Shown: positions 1 to 9,191, counted from the first letter of the stretch. The stretch is 64,000 nt of DNA from Mycobacterium sp. JS623 (GCF_000328565.1 NC_019966.1:3906001-3970000); one strand, 5' to 3'. Notes: a model not told the origin generated them from the sequence alone. A program made the numbers and translations.

Positions 1-344
1 GACGCCAGCAGCACGCCGGCTGGTGCATCGTGGGACTCGAGGTACTTCTGAACCACAAGGCCACCCAGGGAGTGCCCAATCACAACGGGCCGTTCGGGAA
101 GATCGTCGGCAACAGTGCAGACATCGGTCACGAAATCCGCCGTCCGGCAGAACTGCATGCGCTTGACGGCCGGGCTATTTCCATGGCCGCGAACGCTCAG
201 GGCCAGTGCGCGATACCCCCTGTCGGCGAAGAACCCAAGAAAGTACTCGTCCCAACACCACGCGCCGTGCCATGCGCCATGGATGAATAAGAGCGGGACC
301 GGGTGCGCCTCGCTGACCGCGCCCTTATCGATTACTTCGAGCAT
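1..344 (-). CDS. Alpha/beta hydrolase, N-terminal part (runs off the window)
   Basis: The minus-strand frame starts at ATG 344-342 and stays open to the window edge, giving about 114 residues of the N-terminal half. An oxyanion-hole stretch FIHGAWHGAWCW lies near residues 20-31, followed by a G-H-G turn and the nucleophile elbow GHSLGG near residue 91. These are hallmarks of alpha/beta hydrolases of the lipase/esterase type. The catalytic Asp and His lie beyond the edge. The substrate cannot be told. It is divergent from the iron-exporter gene at 418, with a 73-bp gap. Confidence 0.85.
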   Translation of the reverse strand, partial: MLEVIDKGAVSEAHPVPLLFIHGAWHGAWCWDEYFLGFFADRGYRALALSVRGHGNSPAVKRMQFCRTADFVTDVCTVADDLPERPVVIGHSLGGLVVQKYLESHDAPAGVLLA

Positions 345-417
345 GCGATCAGATTCGCAAGCGTGTCTGGGAACCGAACGAGTAGTTGGATACTCGATTT
401 CGGGGAATGATCGCGAC

Positions 418-1479
418 ATGGATAGCGATCTGCGCCGCTGGCGTCAGCACCTGGCCAATGAACGCGCCGAAGCGGGCGTGTACCGGCATCTGGCGCAGCG
501 CCGGACCGGCGAGGAACGCGACATCTTGCTGACGCTGGCCGACGCCGAGCGGCGCCATGAACAGCATTGGCTGAACCTGCTCGGCGACCAGGTAGGCAAG
601 CCGCGGCGCGCCGACATGCGCACCCGCATGCTCAGCTTCCTCGCACGACACTTCGGGTCGGTATTCGTGTTGGCGCTCGCGCAGCGGGCAGAAGCCCGCT
701 CTGCCTACGACACCGACGTCGACGCCACGCCCACGATGGCCGCCGATGAGCGCATCCACCTGGAGGTCGTCCGCGCACTGGCCACCCGTGGCCGTAATCA
801 GTTGTCGGGCAGTTTCCGCGCAGCGGTTTTCGGTGCGAACGACGGATTGGTCAGCAACCTTGCGCTCGTCCTCGGCATCAGCGCGACTGGCGTCACCAAC
901 CACACGGTGCTGGCCACCGGCCTTGCCGGCCTACTCGCAGGCGCACTGTCGATGGGTGCGGGCGAGTACGTGTCGGTCAATTCACAGCGCGAACTACTGG
1001 AGGCATCCACGCCGAGCCCAGAGGCCGGCGACGCGTTACCGCAATTGGACGTCAACGCCAACGAGCTGTCGCTGGTCTACCGAGCCCGCGGCATGAGCGC
1101 TGACGAGGCGACCGGTCACGCGGCGAAGGTGCTGAGCAACCTTGCGACAAGCGGCAGCCCAAGCCGACTCGGCCGGCTTGAACCCGACGGGCATGAGACT
1201 GTCGGCACGGGTGTTCGCGCGGCGGTGTCGAGCTTCAGTTTCTTCGCCTCAGGTGCGCTGATTCCTGTGCTGCCCTATCTCGTCGGGTTGCAGGGCACCG
1301 TCGCGATCGTGGTCGCCGCCGCCCTGGTCGGAATCGCTTTGCTTGCAACGGGAATCGTCGTCGGGCTGCTCTCAGGTGGACCGCCCGTGCGTCGCGCCCT
1401 GCGACAGCTGATGATCGGCTACGGCGCCGCCACTGTCACCTACCTGCTCGGGTTGCTGTTCGAGACCGGCGCGCGGTAG
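418..1479 (+). CDS. MbfA-like rubrerythrin/VIT1 iron exporter
   Basis: The protein has 353 aa. Residues 1-130 form a ferritin-like (rubrerythrin) helical domain with Glu and ExxH metal-ligand motifs (ERAEAGVYRHLA, ERRHEQHW). The rest is a VIT1/CCC1 domain with the signature FGANDGLVSNLALVLG followed by five hydrophobic segments. This architecture is that of MbfA, a membrane Fe2+ or Mn2+ exporter in which the ferritin domain senses or collects iron. ATG 418 was chosen because it follows a GGGGAAT purine stretch and starts just before the ferritin domain. The 3' end overlaps the convergent permease pseudogene by 40 bp. Confidence 0.88.
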   Translation: MDSDLRRWRQHLANERAEAGVYRHLAQRRTGEERDILLTLADAERRHEQHWLNLLGDQVGKPRRADMRTRMLSFLARHFGSVFVLALAQRAEARSAYDTDVDATPTMAADERIHLEVVRALATRGRNQLSGSFRAAVFGANDGLVSNLALVLGISATGVTNHTVLATGLAGLLAGALSMGAGEYVSVNSQRELLEASTPSPEAGDALPQLDVNANELSLVYRARGMSADEATGHAAKVLSNLATSGSPSRLGRLEPDGHETVGTGVRAAVSSFSFFASGALIPVLPYLVGLQGTVAIVVAAALVGIALLATGIVVGLLSGGPPVRRALRQLMIGYGAATVTYLLGLLFETGAR

Positions 1480-2902
1480 CCGAACGTCGCCGGGTTCGGC
1501 TGCATTGCGTCGGTCGATGAACCGCCGGTCACCAGGTACAGGCCCACGACCACCGCCAACGACAATAGGCTCAGCAGCAGCTGCGACCGGAGTTTGTCGT
1601 CCAGATACATCTGCACCAGGATCGCCAGCATCGCGATAGTCGTCAGGATCGACAGCACCGGGAACAGCCACATCTTCAGTCGCAACTCGGCGTCGGGGTC
1701 GCGGTAGCGCAGCACGATCTGCGAGATCGCGATCAGGATGTAGACGAACAAGATGATCGCGCCGCTGGAGTTGAGCAGGAACGCGAAGATCGTGTCCTCG
1801 GCGAACGCGGCGGCGATCACACACAGGAATCCGACGATCGACGAGAACAGGATCGCGTTCGCCGGCACGCCCCGCCGGGTCAACCGGACCAGCCGTTGCG
1901 GGGCTTCGTGGCGGGCCGCGAGCACGAACAACATGCGAGAAGCCGTATACATCCCCGAATTCAGGCAGCTCAGCACGGCGGTCAGCACCACAGCGTTCAT
2001 GATGTGGTCGGCATACGGGATGCCCATCTTCGTGAACGCCGCGACGAACGGCGAACCGGCCAGCTCTTTGTCGTTCCACGGCACGATCGTCACGACGAGG
2101 AACACCGAAAGAACGTAGAAGACCAGGATTCGCATGATCACCGAGTTGGCCGCCCTCGCCACGGCCGTCTCCGGATCAGAGGACTCCGCTGCGGCGATCG
2201 TCGCGATCTCCGGGCCGACCATCGACAAGATCACCGTCACTATGCCGACCGTGATCACTCCTGCACCCATCGGCATGAACCCGCCGTGGCTCGTCAGGTT
2301 CGAGAAGTCCATCGACTTGTCGGGCCACAGGCCGAAAACGAAGCAGGCACCGATCGCGATGAAAGCCAGGATTGCGGCCACCTTGATGCCGGCGAACCAG
2401 AACTCGAACTCGCCGTAGGACTTCACCGAGAACAGATTGGTCGCCGTCATCAACACCATGAAGATCAGCGCACACAGCCACAGCGGGACGTCAATCCAGA
2501 ACTGCACGATCTTCGCACCGGCTATCGCCTCGAAGCCGACGACGATCACCCAGAAGTACCAGTACAACCAACCGACCGAGAAACCCGCCCAGTGCCCGAG
2601 CGCGTCACGCGAATAGCGTCACGCGAATAGTCTGCGAACGATCCGGTCGAGGGGTGGGCCACCGCCATCTCGGCCAACATCCGCATGACCATGATGATCA
2701 GCACCCCGGACAGCGCATAGGTCAGGAAGGCGCCTGGCCCGGTGTCGCCCATCACCACTCCGGAGCCGACGAACAGCCCCGCCCCGATGACGCCGCCGAT
2801 GGCGATCATCCTCAGTTGGCGCTGACTGAGGGCTTTCTTCAGTGTTGGGGCAGCCGCCGTTGCGGCTTCCGTCATTCGTTCCATGGACAATCGAGTGCCC
2901 AT
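1440..2902 (-). pseudogene. APC-family amino-acid permease, frameshifted by a 14-bp duplication
   Basis: Two adjacent minus-strand reading frames together make one amino-acid permease of the AAT/GabP type. The upstream frame (from 2902) carries the first helices, with IGGVIGAGLFVGSG and the segment FADYSRDA. The downstream frame, whose first ATG is at 2567, continues with WYFWVIVVGFEAIAGA to the C terminus. Removing one copy of the 14-bp direct repeat at 2602-2629 restores a continuous SRDALGHWAGFSVGWLYWYF sequence. An intact permease would have about 480 aa and 12 helices. As written, the product stops after about 118 aa, so this is probably a null allele unless the repeat is an assembly or slippage artefact. 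An alternative start is ATG 2884. Confidence 0.85.
2602..2629. repeat. Perfect 14-bp tandem duplication
   Basis: GCGTCACGCGAATA occurs at 2602-2615 and again at 2616-2629 with no spacer. The unit is not a multiple of three, so the second copy shifts the permease frame. It looks like a recent slippage or duplication event. Confidence 0.95.
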
Positions 2903-2914
2903 TCAACAACGTGG

Positions 2915-4453
2915 TTAAGCGTGCTGTGTCAGCAATTCCTCGGCCGCGGCAGCCGCTCGGGCACGGTCCGACGCCACCAGCCCAATGCGGGTCCGGCGAT
3001 CCAGAATGTCGTCGACGGTCATCGCACCTTCGTGGGTGACCGCGTACTCGAACTCCGCTCGGGTGACGTCGATGCCCTCGGCCACCGGCTCCGTCGGCCT
3101 CTCACAGCCCGCCGACGCGATCACGTTGGGCGCCTCGGCACCGTAGCGGGCGACCAGCGACCCCGGCAGATCTGCTGAAGATCGCAGCGTCGCAACGGGA
3201 TTCGACGGTGCGCCGACCAACGGCAAATTCCGGGTGCGGCACGGGGTTGCAGGCAGCCCCCGCAGCGCGACGGCGCGATCGAGAACATCCTCGGCCATGT
3301 ACCGGTACTCGGTCAGCTTGCCGCCGATCACACTGATCACGCCGGAGGGCGACTCGACCACCGCGTGGTCCCGCGAGACGTCGGCCGTGCGGCCTTGTCC
3401 TGTGTCGATCAGCGGCCGTAGCCCTGCATAGGAGCCGACCACGTCATCCGGACCGAGCGCGACATCCAGTGCGGTGTTGACGGTCTCGAGCAGGAAGCTG
3501 ACCTCCTCCGACGTCGGCTCGGGGACATCGGGAATCGGGCCTGGCGCATCCTCGTCGGTCAGCCCGAGGTACACCCGGCCCAGCTGTTCGGGCATCGCGA
3601 ACACGAACCGGTTGATCTCCCCGGGTATCGGAATAGTCAGCGCGGCAACGGGATTGCCGAACGATTTGGCATCGAACACCAAATGAGTTCCGCGACTGGG
3701 CCGCACCCGGATAGAGCTGTCCACCTCCCCCGCCCACACGCCGCTGGCATTGATGACGGCGCGTGCGGTGACCTGCAACGACTCGCCTGAGCGCGTATCG
3801 GTCAGCGTCACCGAGGTGCCTGTTGCATTCGACGCCGCGACGCGGGTCAGGATGCGGGCACCGTGCTGCGCCGCCGTGCGCGCCACCGCGGTGACCAGTC
3901 GCGCATCGTCGATGAGCTGCCCGTCATAGGCCAGCAAGCCGCCCCTCAAACCGTCACGGCGCACGGTGGGCGCCATCTCGATCGCCCGCGCCGCGCTGAT
4001 ACACCGAGAGCGCGGCAACGTCGAGGACGGGGTACCCGCCAGCTTGCGCAGGCCGTCGCCGGCCGCGAATCCGAAGCGCACCAAAGCTCTTGACGCCGTG
4101 TTCGTTTCGGGCAGCAGCGGCACCAGCTGCGGCATGGCCTTGACGAGATGAGGAGCGTTGCGCGTCATCAGGATTCCGCGTTCGACCGCGCTGCGGCGCG
4201 CGATCCCGACATTGCCTGTCGCCAGGTAACGCAACCCTCCGTGCACCAACTTCGAGCTCCACCGGCTGGTGCCGAATGCGAGGTCGTGCTTTTCGACAAG
4301 AGCAATGCGCAGCCCGCGGGTCGCCGCGTCCAGGGCGATGCCGGTGCCGGTGATGCCGCCACCGATCACGATGACGTCGAGGGATTCGCCGTCAGCAATG
4401 GCCGCCAGCTCACTGGCGCGCCGGGTCTCGTTGAGGGCTGTCGATGACGTCAC
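2915..4453 (-). CDS. glpD1: FAD-dependent glycerol-3-phosphate dehydrogenase
   Basis: The protein has 512 aa. It oxidises glycerol-3-phosphate to dihydroxyacetone phosphate at the membrane and feeds electrons to the quinone pool. The N terminus has the FAD Rossmann motif VIVIGGGITGTGIALDAATRG, followed by LVEKHDLAFGTS and SSKLVHGGLRYL, which are characteristic of GlpD. A DAO-type body and a C-terminal GlpD domain follow. The GTG start at 4453 overlaps the TGA of the TetR gene (GTGA, 4450-4453), so the two are translationally coupled. The longer upstream frame would run through the regulator gene and was rejected. Gene order matches Rv2250c-Rv2249c. Confidence 0.9.
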   Translation of the reverse strand: MTSSTALNETRRASELAAIADGESLDVIVIGGGITGTGIALDAATRGLRIALVEKHDLAFGTSRWSSKLVHGGLRYLATGNVGIARRSAVERGILMTRNAPHLVKAMPQLVPLLPETNTASRALVRFGFAAGDGLRKLAGTPSSTLPRSRCISAARAIEMAPTVRRDGLRGGLLAYDGQLIDDARLVTAVARTAAQHGARILTRVAASNATGTSVTLTDTRSGESLQVTARAVINASGVWAGEVDSSIRVRPSRGTHLVFDAKSFGNPVAALTIPIPGEINRFVFAMPEQLGRVYLGLTDEDAPGPIPDVPEPTSEEVSFLLETVNTALDVALGPDDVVGSYAGLRPLIDTGQGRTADVSRDHAVVESPSGVISVIGGKLTEYRYMAEDVLDRAVALRGLPATPCRTRNLPLVGAPSNPVATLRSSADLPGSLVARYGAEAPNVIASAGCERPTEPVAEGIDVTRAEFEYAVTHEGAMTVDDILDRRTRIGLVASDRARAAAAAEELLTQHA

Positions 4454-5031
4454 GGCGTGAGGTATCCGTTCAGGCAATGTGCTAGCTCGATGTCGAGCGC
4501 GTCGGCGTCGAGAATCGGCGCGACGATAGCGCCGGACTGAATCGTCGACCTGGCGATCAGCAGGCACATCGCCGCGAGCTGCCGAGGCTCTCCGGGGCGC
4601 ACGCTGCCCCCCTCCTGTGCGAGCTTGATATCGGCGGCCAGCGTGTCAATGAGGATCTGCTGGCTGGTGCCCAGTCGCTCGGTGAGGTAGACCATCGTCA
4701 ATTCGGGGGCGTTGCGCATGATGGCCATGACCACCTCGTCCTTGCGCAGGCGGTCGGCCACTTCGCCGATCCGGTGGACCACCGCGCTGCGGCCGACGCC
4801 CCGGCTCGGCACGGAGTCCAGCGAGGCGACGATGTGGGTGGTGAGCAAGGCCGCCAGCACCGACTTGATGTCAGGCCAACGTCGATAGACGGTCGGCCTG
4901 CTCACGCGCGCCCGGCGGGCGATCTCGGCGAGCGTCACTCGATCGACACCGTAGGCCACCACGCAATAGGCCGCTGCCTTCAGGATGCGGTCGCCGGTGG
5001 TTGACGAGGAGTCGTTACTGATTGACACCAT
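4450..5031 (-). CDS. TetR-family transcriptional regulator
   Basis: The protein has 193 aa. The N terminus is a typical TetR DNA-binding domain: DRILKAAAYCVVAYGVDRVTLAEIARRARVSRPTVYRRWPD, of which the last 20 residues are the recognition part. The C-terminal ligand domain is not diagnostic. It lies directly before glpD1 with coupled translation, and only 17 bp separate it from the divergent flavoprotein gene. It probably controls both directions, by analogy with Rv2250c. ATG 5031 was preferred to the upstream ATG at 5079 because the latter would start inside the divergent gene. Confidence 0.88.
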   Translation of the reverse strand: MVSISNDSSSTTGDRILKAAAYCVVAYGVDRVTLAEIARRARVSRPTVYRRWPDIKSVLAALLTTHIVASLDSVPSRGVGRSAVVHRIGEVADRLRKDEVVMAIMRNAPELTMVYLTERLGTSQQILIDTLAADIKLAQEGGSVRPGEPRQLAAMCLLIARSTIQSGAIVAPILDADALDIELAHCLNGYLTP

Positions 5032-5048
5032 GTGTAATACTGTAACGC
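5032..5048 (+). promoter_or_regulatory. Compact divergent control region with possible leaderless promoter
   Basis: Only 17 bp separate the two divergent start codons. It contains the direct repeat TGTAA-TAC-TGTAA. TACTGT (5038-5043) fits the mycobacterial -10 pattern TAnnnT at the spacing expected if the flavoprotein mRNA starts at its own ATG. TetR operators are often at such sites. All of this is inference from spacing. Confidence 0.35.
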
Positions 5049-6671
5049 ATGACGCGTCCGAATGGCCAGCAGGCCGCACTTCTGCCTCCTATGAAGTGGA
5101 ACGCATGGGGCGACCCGGCGGGGGCAAAACCGCTATCTGAAGGCATCCGCTCGCTGCTCAAGCAGGCGGTTGGACTCGAGGACGCGACCACGGCGGAACT
5201 CGAAGCCGAGCAGGTGCGGTTGCGCCCGTCGGCGCTGTCGCAGGCCGATCGCGACGCGCTCGGCGCGATCGTCGGCGCCGACTACTGCGGCGTCGATGAC
5301 CATGCCCGGCTGCTGCGGGCGGGCGGCAAGTCGACGCTGGATCTGTTGCGCCGCAAGGATTCTGGGGTGCAGGATGCGCCGGATGCCGTGCTGTTGCCCG
5401 GCAGCGAAGGAGAAGTGGCCGAGATCCTCCAATTTTGCGCGGACCGCAGCATCGCGATCGTTCCGTTTGGCGGGGGCACCAGCGTGGTCGGCGGCCTCGA
5501 CCCGATCCGCGGCGACTTCAAGGCGGTGATTTCGCTCGACCTCCGGCGACTCGACCAGCTGCATTCGCTCGACGAGGTGTCGGGCGAAGCCGAACTCGGT
5601 GCCGGGCTCACCGGCCCGGACGCCGAGCGACTACTGGGCGAGCGTGGCTACTCGCTGGGGCATTTCCCGCAGAGCTTTCAATTCGCGACCATCGGCGGGT
5701 TCGCCGCGACGCGATCCTCGGGACAGGACTCTGCGGGCTACGGCCGCTTCAACGACATGGTCCGCGGCCTTTGCACGGTGACACCCGCCGGCGTGCTCGA
5801 CCTCGGCCGGGCGCCGGAGTCGGCCGCGGGGCCCGACCTTCGGCAGCTGATGATCGGCTCGGAGGGCGTGTTCGGCATCATCACCCGCGTGCGCGTTCGG
5901 GTACATCCGGTGCCCGAGACCACCCGCTACGAGGCATGGTCGTTCCCGGACTTTGCGACCGGCGCCGACGCGCTACGTGCCGTCGTCCAAACGGGGACAG
6001 GGCCGACCGTGATCCGGTTGTCCGACGAAGCCGAGACCGGAGTCAACCTTGCGACCACCGACAGCATTGGCGAAGACAAGATCACCGGCGGCTGCCTGGC
6101 CATCACCGTGTTCGAAGGTACTGAGGCGCACGCCAATAGCCGCCACGCCGAAACCCGCGCGCTGATGGAGGCCCACGGCGGCACGTCGCTGGGGGAGGCG
6201 CCGGCGCGGGCGTGGGAGCACGGTCGGTTCAGCGCCCCCTATCTGCGTGACTCGCTGCTGTCGGCCGGCGCGTTGTGCGAGACGCTGGAAACCGCGACCA
6301 GTTGGTCCAACCTGCCCGCACTCAAGGCCGCTGTCACCGGGGCGCTGACGACCTCACTGGCCGAATCGGGCACGCCTGCGCTCGTGCTGTGCCACATTTC
6401 GCATGTGTATCCGACTGGCGCGTCGCTGTACTTCACCGTCGTCGCGGGCCAACGCGGCAATCCGATCGAGCAGTGGCGCAACGCCAAGGCCGCGGCGTCG
6501 GACGCGATGATGCGCACCGGTGCAACGATCACCCATCACCATGCCGTCGGCGCCGACCACCGACCGTGGATGCGCGACGAGATCGGCGACCTGGGCGTCG
6601 CGGTGCTGCGGGCCGTCAAGGCCACGCTCGATCCGACCGGAATCCTCAACCCCGGCAAGCTCATTCCGTGA
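5049..6671 (+). CDS. FAD-binding oxidoreductase, alkyl-DHAP synthase/glycolate oxidase type (Rv2251-like)
   Basis: The protein has 540 aa. It is a PCMH/VAO-type flavoprotein: the FAD-binding part has VVPFGGGTSVVGG-like sequence (IVPFGGGTSVVGGLDPIRG) near residues 135-155 and FPQSFQFATIGGFAATRSSGQDSAGYGRFNDMV near 205-235. The C terminus has THHHAVGADHRPWMRDEIG and ends in DPTGILNPGKL, as in alkyldihydroxyacetonephosphate synthases. With a GlpD and a diacylglycerol kinase as neighbours, a role in glycerolipid or ether-lipid metabolism is plausible. The substrate is unproven. Its TGA overlaps the next GTG start. Confidence 0.85.
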   Translation: MTRPNGQQAALLPPMKWNAWGDPAGAKPLSEGIRSLLKQAVGLEDATTAELEAEQVRLRPSALSQADRDALGAIVGADYCGVDDHARLLRAGGKSTLDLLRRKDSGVQDAPDAVLLPGSEGEVAEILQFCADRSIAIVPFGGGTSVVGGLDPIRGDFKAVISLDLRRLDQLHSLDEVSGEAELGAGLTGPDAERLLGERGYSLGHFPQSFQFATIGGFAATRSSGQDSAGYGRFNDMVRGLCTVTPAGVLDLGRAPESAAGPDLRQLMIGSEGVFGIITRVRVRVHPVPETTRYEAWSFPDFATGADALRAVVQTGTGPTVIRLSDEAETGVNLATTDSIGEDKITGGCLAITVFEGTEAHANSRHAETRALMEAHGGTSLGEAPARAWEHGRFSAPYLRDSLLSAGALCETLETATSWSNLPALKAAVTGALTTSLAESGTPALVLCHISHVYPTGASLYFTVVAGQRGNPIEQWRNAKAAASDAMMRTGATITHHHAVGADHRPWMRDEIGDLGVAVLRAVKATLDPTGILNPGKLIP

Positions 6672-7585
6672 CCCAACGCGAGATCGGCCGCGTCACCGTT
6701 CTGACAAATCCGATGTCGGGCCACGGCAACGCGAAGCACGCGGCCGAGCGGGCGATCGCGCGTTTTCAGCAGCGCGGCGTCGACGCGTGCGAAATCGTCG
6801 GCAGGTATGCGGAGCACGCGCGCCAACTTCTCGACGAGGCACTGGCACACGGCACCGACGCACTGGTGGTGTGCGGCGGTGACGGTGTCATCTCGTTGGC
6901 GTTGCAGTCAATTGCGCTCGGCGATATCCCTCTCGGCATCATCCCCGCGGGCACCGGCAACGACCATGCACGCGAATATAGGCTTCCCAGAAGCGATCCC
7001 GAGGCCGCCGCAGACATCGTCGCCGACGGCTGGACGGAGTCCGTCGACCTCGGGCGCATCGACAATCACGCCGGGGTGCGGAAGTGGTTCGGCACGATCA
7101 TGGCCGCCGGTTTCGACTCGCTGGTCAGCGACCGCACCAATCGGATGCGGTGGCCGCACGGCCGGATGCGCTACAACCTGGCGATGATCGCCGAGATCTC
7201 GCAGCTGCGGCCGCTGCCGTTCCGGCTCGCGTTCGACGACGGCAAGACGATCGTGGCCGACCTGACCCTGGCCGCGTTCGGCAACACCAAGAGCTACGGC
7301 GGCGGCATGCAGATCTGTCCGGGCGCCGACCATTCCGACGGCCAACTCGACATCACCATGGTCCACGCGACATCGCGGACACGGCTAATTCGCTTGTTCC
7401 CCACCGTTTTCAAGGGCACGCACATCGAGCTCGACGCCGTCACCACCGAGCGCGCGGGGTCGGTCAGCGTGGACTCCCCCGGCATCAACGCCTACGCCGA
7501 CGGCGAGTACGTGTGTCCGCTTCCGGTCGACGTGTCAGTAGTGCCGAGCGCCTTGAAGATTTTGGTGCCCAAGCCAGCACGCTGA
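6668..7585 (+). CDS. Diacylglycerol/sphingosine kinase-type lipid kinase (Rv2252-like)
   Basis: The protein has 305 aa. It has the DAGK catalytic domain: VTVLTNPMSGHGNAK at the N terminus, the nucleotide-binding loop VVCGGDGVISLALQ near residue 65, and IPLGIIPAGTGNDHARE near 90-105. The C-terminal half has the usual beta-sandwich with DGQLDITMV and YADGEYV. It is expected to phosphorylate diacylglycerol to phosphatidic acid, and the M. tuberculosis homologue has been tied to phosphatidylinositol mannoside synthesis. The GTG start at 6668 overlaps the upstream stop (GTGA). The longer open frame upstream is a shadow of the flavoprotein. Confidence 0.88.
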   Translation: MTQREIGRVTVLTNPMSGHGNAKHAAERAIARFQQRGVDACEIVGRYAEHARQLLDEALAHGTDALVVCGGDGVISLALQSIALGDIPLGIIPAGTGNDHAREYRLPRSDPEAAADIVADGWTESVDLGRIDNHAGVRKWFGTIMAAGFDSLVSDRTNRMRWPHGRMRYNLAMIAEISQLRPLPFRLAFDDGKTIVADLTLAAFGNTKSYGGGMQICPGADHSDGQLDITMVHATSRTRLIRLFPTVFKGTHIELDAVTTERAGSVSVDSPGINAYADGEYVCPLPVDVSVVPSALKILVPKPAR

Positions 7586-7586
7586 C

Positions 7587-7653
7587 TTCCGCGAGGTTGC
7601 AGTTGTTGCGAGAAAGATCGAGTGGGCTACGCATTAACTGCAGTTTCGCGGAA
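7587..7653. repeat. Imperfect inverted repeat after the lipid kinase
   Basis: TTCCGCGAGGTTGCAGTT (7587-7604) and AACTGCAGTTTCGCGGAA (7636-7653) pair at 15 of 18 positions across a 31-nt spacer. It starts 1 nt after the lipid-kinase stop and lies between convergent genes. It could be a terminator-like stem or a small intergenic repeat element. No T-tract follows. Confidence 0.6.
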
Positions 7654-7736
7654 ATCGGCAGAAAGAGCCCCAGCCCGCAGCCACTTGCCGATCAGGACAT
7701 CTGTATACGGACGACGTCAGTTAGGGCCCTAAGCGG

Positions 7737-8249
7737 CTATCCGACTCCGCGGCTGAGCCAGCTGACCTCCGCGCCATCCCCGCCGTCGCGATAGGGCTCC
7801 AGCGCCTCGTCCCACGCGGTGCCGAGCACCGTATCGAGTTCGGCCGCGAGCACATCGGCCCCCGACGACATCAGGGTGCGCAACCGCATTTCGCCGACCA
7901 TCACGTCGCCGTTGGCGCTCATCGCGCCGCTCCACAGACCCAGCTGCGGGGTGTGGCACCAGCGGTGCCCGTCGACGCCCGCACTCGGATCCTCGGTCAC
8001 CTCGAACCGCAGCACCGACCACGAGCGCAGCGCGTTGGCGAGCTGCGCCCCGGTGCCCACCGGCCCGATCCAGTTGGTGACCGCGCGCAGCTGTCCGGGC
8101 ATGGCCGGTTGCGGCGTCCACTTGAGGTTCGCCCTTGCTTGAAGGGTCGACGATAACGCCCACTCGACGTGCGGGCACACCGCCGCAGGTGAGGCATGGA
8201 TGTACACCACACCTGTCGCCGCGTCGGCGAATTGGTTCGCTGCACGCAT
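7737..8249 (-). CDS. DUF3145-family protein
   Basis: The protein has 170 aa and appears cytosolic, with no signal or membrane segment. The sequence (GVVYIHASPAAVCPHVEWAL near the N terminus, then PGQLRAVTNWIGPVGTG, WCHTPQLGLWSGAMSANGD and DVLAAELDTVLGTAWDEALE) matches my memory of the actinobacterial DUF3145 family, likely Rv2256c. Its function is unknown. ATG 8249 was chosen because a strong AAGGAG lies 7 nt upstream, whereas the longer frame from 8288 has none. Confidence 0.8.
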   Translation of the reverse strand: MRAANQFADAATGVVYIHASPAAVCPHVEWALSSTLQARANLKWTPQPAMPGQLRAVTNWIGPVGTGAQLANALRSWSVLRFEVTEDPSAGVDGHRWCHTPQLGLWSGAMSANGDVMVGEMRLRTLMSSGADVLAAELDTVLGTAWDEALEPYRDGGDGAEVSWLSRGVG

Positions 8250-8366
8250 CTGCTGCTCCTTCGGTTCCGCGAGGGACGTCTTCCCCAACGACCTGGCAGA
8301 ACCGAATGACTAAGAGCTAGCACTGTGTCGTGCGTGTCTATTGTGCCTTGTGAGGCCCTTGTTGCG

Positions 8367-9191
8367 CTAGTGTGCCCCGAATTCTCTCAGCACTTCGTCA
8401 GAGATCGCTGGCCAGCAGCGGTAAGCCCAGTCCCCGAAGTTGCGGTCGGTCAGCGCGACAAGCGCCAGGTCCGCGTCCGGATCGACCCACAAAAACGTCC
8501 CTGACTGGCCGAAATGGCCGTACGTCCGGCCTGAATTGGACGATCCGGTCCAATGCGGCGACTTGGCGTCCCGGATTTCGAAGCCCAGCCCCCAATCATT
8601 CGGCCGCTGCGACCCGAACCCGGGCAAAACCCCAGCCAGCCCAGGAAACTGCACGTCAATGGCCTGGGCGTGCATCTGGCGAGAAACCGTCTTGGGCCGG
8701 AGCAGGTCGACTGCGAAGGCCGCCAGGTCCGCAACCGTGGACGTCGCCCCGAATCCGGCGCCTTCCGCGCCGCCATCCAGCGTGGAATCGGTCATGCCAA
8801 GCGGTTCGAAGACCGCCTCGGCCAGGTACTGGCCAAACTCGATGCCCGACGCCTGCTGGACCGTCTCGGCGAGCACCCGAAACCCGTAATTGGAGTAGAC
8901 GCGACGCTGGCCCGGCTTGGCAATCAATTCCGGCGAGTTCATCGCGTAGCCGGTCGCGTGTGCGAGCAGGTGCCTGACCGTGGAGCCCGCCGGGCCGGCT
9001 TCGGTGTCGAGTTCGACGACACCCTCTTCGATCGCGATCTGCGCGGCGCGAGCGACGAGTGGTTTGGTGACCGACGCCAACGCGAATCGTTGCTTCGGGT
9101 CGCCGTATTGCGCGATCACTCCGGACGGAGCGACCACCGCGGCCGCGGCGGAGTTGACGGGCCAGCCGGCGATGGCGTCGAGCGCAGGCAC
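8367..9191 (-). CDS. Serine hydrolase of the class C beta-lactamase/PBP fold
   Basis: The protein has 274 aa. The penicillin-recognising serine motif SVTK (in FALASVTKPLVARA, near residue 40), the YSN triad (RRVYSNYGF, near 97) and a C-terminal HFGQSGTFLWV (HxG) are all visible. The family includes esterases, D-aminopeptidases and beta-lactamases. No signal peptide is seen, so a cytosolic esterase-type role is more likely than a true beta-lactamase. GTG 9191 is the first sensible start, 19 bp after the methyltransferase stop. The ORF upstream of it is a shadow of that gene. Likely the Rv2257c counterpart. Confidence 0.8.
   Translation of the reverse strand: MPALDAIAGWPVNSAAAAVVAPSGVIAQYGDPKQRFALASVTKPLVARAAQIAIEEGVVELDTEAGPAGSTVRHLLAHATGYAMNSPELIAKPGQRRVYSNYGFRVLAETVQQASGIEFGQYLAEAVFEPLGMTDSTLDGGAEGAGFGATSTVADLAAFAVDLLRPKTVSRQMHAQAIDVQFPGLAGVLPGFGSQRPNDWGLGFEIRDAKSPHWTGSSNSGRTYGHFGQSGTFLWVDPDADLALVALTDRNFGDWAYRCWPAISDEVLREFGAH

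Noticed and set aside
115..417. Extended N terminus of the iron exporter
   Set aside because: Antisense to the alpha/beta hydrolase with no domain. ATG 418 fits the ferritin domain start.
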